Below are positions 23,214-24,996 of a DNA stretch of 24,996 nt, piece by piece. Numbering within the stretch: position 1 is the stretch's first letter; each line of letters begins with the position of its first letter. Below the pieces are notes generated by a model. The model ran no database searches. It worked only from the letters and a program-made list of their open reading frames with translations, and was not told where the DNA came from. The position numbers were made by a program, and so were the translations under genes. Source of the stretch: a virus; the IMG/VR virus record IMGVR_UViG_3300032086_000192, positions 1-24,996 of that record. One strand, 5' to 3'.

Positions 23214-24734
23214 TTACATTCTTGCCCAAAGACCTTGTCTTCGTGGCTGTTTTGCTCTTCGATTAAATACATCATAATCTACCCTAGCATTAAATGTTTC
23301 AATAGGTCTAGTCATTCCTAATACTTGTCTGCCTTCTCCTGCTCCTAGCATGAGATACTGCATTGCATCATGGATATGCGAGTACCTATCCTTTAAAGGT
23401 TTATCCTCATAGCGTTCTCCTGACACTTGGAGTCTTCTATATTGATAACCCCCTTCAAACCCTTTTATCAGTTCTTTACACCTAAAGTCAATTAAAATCC
23501 CTGATTGACCATCTACCATTCTATTTAAAACAGAAGAAACAGACTCTATTCTTAAGGCTACATCATTACTTGTTGTTGGCCTTGCCATCAATCCTGCACC
23601 TCTTAAAACCTGAAAAGGAGTGCTTTCATCTGTCTGTGCCCTGAAGTCACCTGCAGGATCACCAAATATATTAACCTCTAAGTTATTATAACGTGTTGCT
23701 ATTTCAGAACGAAGTAATTCTGCAAACCTAACAATGCCCATGTCAAAGGCTACAATTTCTTGCAATATAATCCAACGACCACGAACCTTCTGACCAAAAA
23801 CAGCAGCAGGTGTAAGACCAAAGTCCAGTCCAATATAAAGTGGCACACCATCTGCAACTGGTATTTCTTCTTTTGATACATGAGTATCTGCAACAAACAT
23901 ATTATAAACTGGCTTTCCGTCTTGTATAGAGCCAAGCCTATTCATTACATACACATCTATCCAAGACTTTGTTTTTCCTTGAACAAGATTGGGATAATAC
24001 GATTCTAAAATATTTTTTCTATTTTCTGCTTTTGGATTTGGCTTGTAGCCACTCACAGAACCATCTTCATCTTTTTCTTCTATCATGCCACTAGGCTGTG
24101 TAAAAAACTGCCAGTTATCAGGTTTAACAAGCATACGACTTTCTTCTAAAGTTATATGATCAGGTACTGGAACTTCTCCACTCATAATAGACCACCAATG
24201 ATCTTCTTCAGGACTATTGGTATCACAGATAACACCTGACCAAGTTGCACCACCATCTTTAACCGAAGGATATCTTCCTACTCTCATAGTACAAGCATCT
24301 ATTATTGACTTGGGTATCTCCCTTGCTTCGTTGACCCAAACCCCAGTAAGTTCCAAAGATAATAACTTCTTAACATCTTCAGGTCTGTCAAGTGCCAAAA
24401 AAATAACTTCCATCTCAAGATCACCTGCAGTAATCATATGCGTATAAGGAACTGACCAAGCAAACTTACCCCATTCATTTTCAGGAAACCAGTCAAGCCA
24501 AGTCTTAATTGTTGTTGTTCTAAGTTGTGGGTTAGTATTTCTGATGACTGCCCATCTGCTTTTTCTCTTGCCTGACTTATCAGGTTCTTGCATTAAGGCT
24601 CTTCTGAAAATTTCTATACTACACCCTACTGACTTGCCACTACCAACTGGACCTCTAATGCCACGAAAAAAAGTATTGTCTTTCATAAAAGCCTTGAGGA
24701 CATCTCCATCAGGTTTGTATTTAAATTGTATCAA
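23214..24734 (-). CDS. terL: Terminase large subunit (TTG start)
   Basis: A 506-residue DNA-packaging motor: an N-terminal ATPase and a C-terminal RNase H-like nuclease. Walker A is GPVGSGKS (28-35); Walker B is GVWVNEA with catalytic E136; a C motif-like CDTNS follows at 170-174. The nuclease shows the three expected acidic residues: D304 in LYIGLDFG, D359 in IFGDPAGD, and D456 in HIHDAMQY. The start is TTG (24732-24734); no ATG lies near, and the conserved FKYKPDG-FMKDNTFFRG segment before Walker A demands the upstream codon. AGGAAAG lies about 10 bases before it. It overlaps the preceding gene by 14 bases. The basic C-terminus (RRAKQPRRQGLWARM) suits portal docking. Confidence 0.95.
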   Translation of the reverse strand: MIQFKYKPDGDVLKAFMKDNTFFRGIRGPVGSGKSVGCSIEIFRRALMQEPDKSGKRKSRWAVIRNTNPQLRTTTIKTWLDWFPENEWGKFAWSVPYTHMITAGDLEMEVIFLALDRPEDVKKLLSLELTGVWVNEAREIPKSIIDACTMRVGRYPSVKDGGATWSGVICDTNSPEEDHWWSIMSGEVPVPDHITLEESRMLVKPDNWQFFTQPSGMIEEKDEDGSVSGYKPNPKAENRKNILESYYPNLVQGKTKSWIDVYVMNRLGSIQDGKPVYNMFVADTHVSKEEIPVADGVPLYIGLDFGLTPAAVFGQKVRGRWIILQEIVAFDMGIVRFAELLRSEIATRYNNLEVNIFGDPAGDFRAQTDESTPFQVLRGAGLMARPTTSNDVALRIESVSSVLNRMVDGQSGILIDFRCKELIKGFEGGYQYRRLQVSGERYEDKPLKDRYSHIHDAMQYLMLGAGEGRQVLGMTRPIETFNARVDYDVFNRRAKQPRRQGLWARM

Positions 24735-24915
24735 TCTTTGTGTTCTTTCCTATGCGTAACAATTTATCCACAGTCTCAGGACCAATAACAGAAATAACTT
24801 TATCGGCTTCTCGATCTGTACAGAATTGTTCAGGGTGATGTTTAAGATGTACACGTTTGACAACGTGCCTGAGTATTCTTCTTTCTTCAGGTTTAAGTGT
24901 ATGGAGAAAACTCAT
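24721..24915 (-). CDS. 64-residue conserved-type protein upstream of the large terminase
   Basis: A small basic, helical protein (SFLHTLKPEERRILRHVVKR, then HLKHHPEQFCTDREADKV and VIGPETVDKLLRIG). The ATG at 24915 lies directly after the stop of the preceding partial gene. His/Arg/Lys content suggests nucleic-acid contact. It occupies the place where a small terminase subunit might be expected, but it is shorter than any usual TerS and shows no TerS-specific motif, so I do not assign that role. I recall similar small proteins beside the terminase of marine podoviruses. The 14-base overlap with the TTG-started terminase suggests translational coupling. Confidence 0.68.
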   Translation of the reverse strand: MSFLHTLKPEERRILRHVVKRVHLKHHPEQFCTDREADKVISVIGPETVDKLLRIGKNTKIDTI

Positions 24916-24996
24916 TTAAGAAAACTTTCTATAGCTTTTCGTTTTCTTAGCAATCGACTTGGGTTGTTTAGATACTTGTTTTCCTTTTCTAATTGC
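24916..24996 (-). CDS. C-terminal end of a small, strongly basic protein (partial)
   Basis: The frame enters from the right edge on the - strand and stops at TAA 24916-24918, just before the next start codon. The 26 visible residues (AIRKGKQVSKQPKSIAKKTK then SYRKFS) contain about ten Lys or Arg, with no acidic residue. This suggests binding to DNA or RNA, or a flexible basic tail. Too little is visible for a family. Direct abutment to the next gene on the same strand supports it being part of the packaging operon. Confidence 0.55.
   Translation of the reverse strand, partial: AIRKGKQVSKQPKSIAKKTKSYRKFS

Noticed and set aside
1-24996. Search for lysogeny genes, attachment sites, phage RNA polymerase, T7-type promoters, tRNAs, defence or anti-defence islands
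   Set aside because: None could be recognised in the window. Promoters with unfamiliar consensus and genes outside the window remain possible.

Overview
The window is a 25-kb piece of a lytic-type, T7-like (short-tailed, podovirus) phage genome. The DNA is AT-rich, genes are tightly packed, and the virion genes form a recognisable T7-type set: portal, scaffold, gp11/gp12-like tail tube, gp13/14/15/16-like internal proteins, and a fiber with a T7 gp17-like N-terminus. No integrase, tRNA, RNA polymerase, CRISPR array or insertion sequence is visible. The low GC content, the protein style and the small conserved neighbours of terminase and portal suggest a marine podovirus of the broad HMO-2011/pelagiphage kind infecting an AT-rich alphaproteobacterium. 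That placement comes from memory of the families and was not tested by a search.

Left arm (1-1528, + strand): the end of a DNA-metabolism or recombination operon. It holds the tail of an unknown gene, an Erf-type single-strand annealing protein, a short protein ending in an SSB-like acidic tip (DPDEIPF), a small winged-helix-like protein and a 49-residue ORF. A GC-rich hairpin at 1538-1570 separates this arm from the convergent late genes.

Right arm (1591-24996, - strand, transcribed leftward): the packaging, structural and lysis operon. In transcription order it reads: partial basic protein, 64-residue protein, large terminase (TTG start), small proline-rich protein, portal, Bbp19-like protein, scaffold, gp13-like GNAT-fold protein, major capsid, small putative capsid decoration protein, a GC-rich hairpin, then gp11-, gp12-, gp14-, gp15- and gp16-like proteins and a 1498-residue fiber. 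The fiber has a YadA-head-like repeat region and a C-terminal self-cleaving S74 chaperone. After it come five small ORFs, several of them membrane or secreted proteins, a 3TM holin, a 36-residue zinc-ribbon protein, and a GH24 endolysin. Genes are joined by 1- or 4-nt overlaps, and the run from gp11 to the fiber uses the same TAATG junction five times.

The most unusual points are: (1) an 8-bp perfect hairpin between the gp11 Shine-Dalgarno sequence and its start codon, at the place of T7's T-phi terminator; (2) a GTG-started zinc-ribbon microprotein embedded between holin and endolysin; (3) a GH24-like muramidase domain at the C-terminus of a gp15-like internal protein, with Ser where Thr is usual; (4) relocation of the gp13 homologue to between scaffold and capsid; (5) the composite tail fiber.
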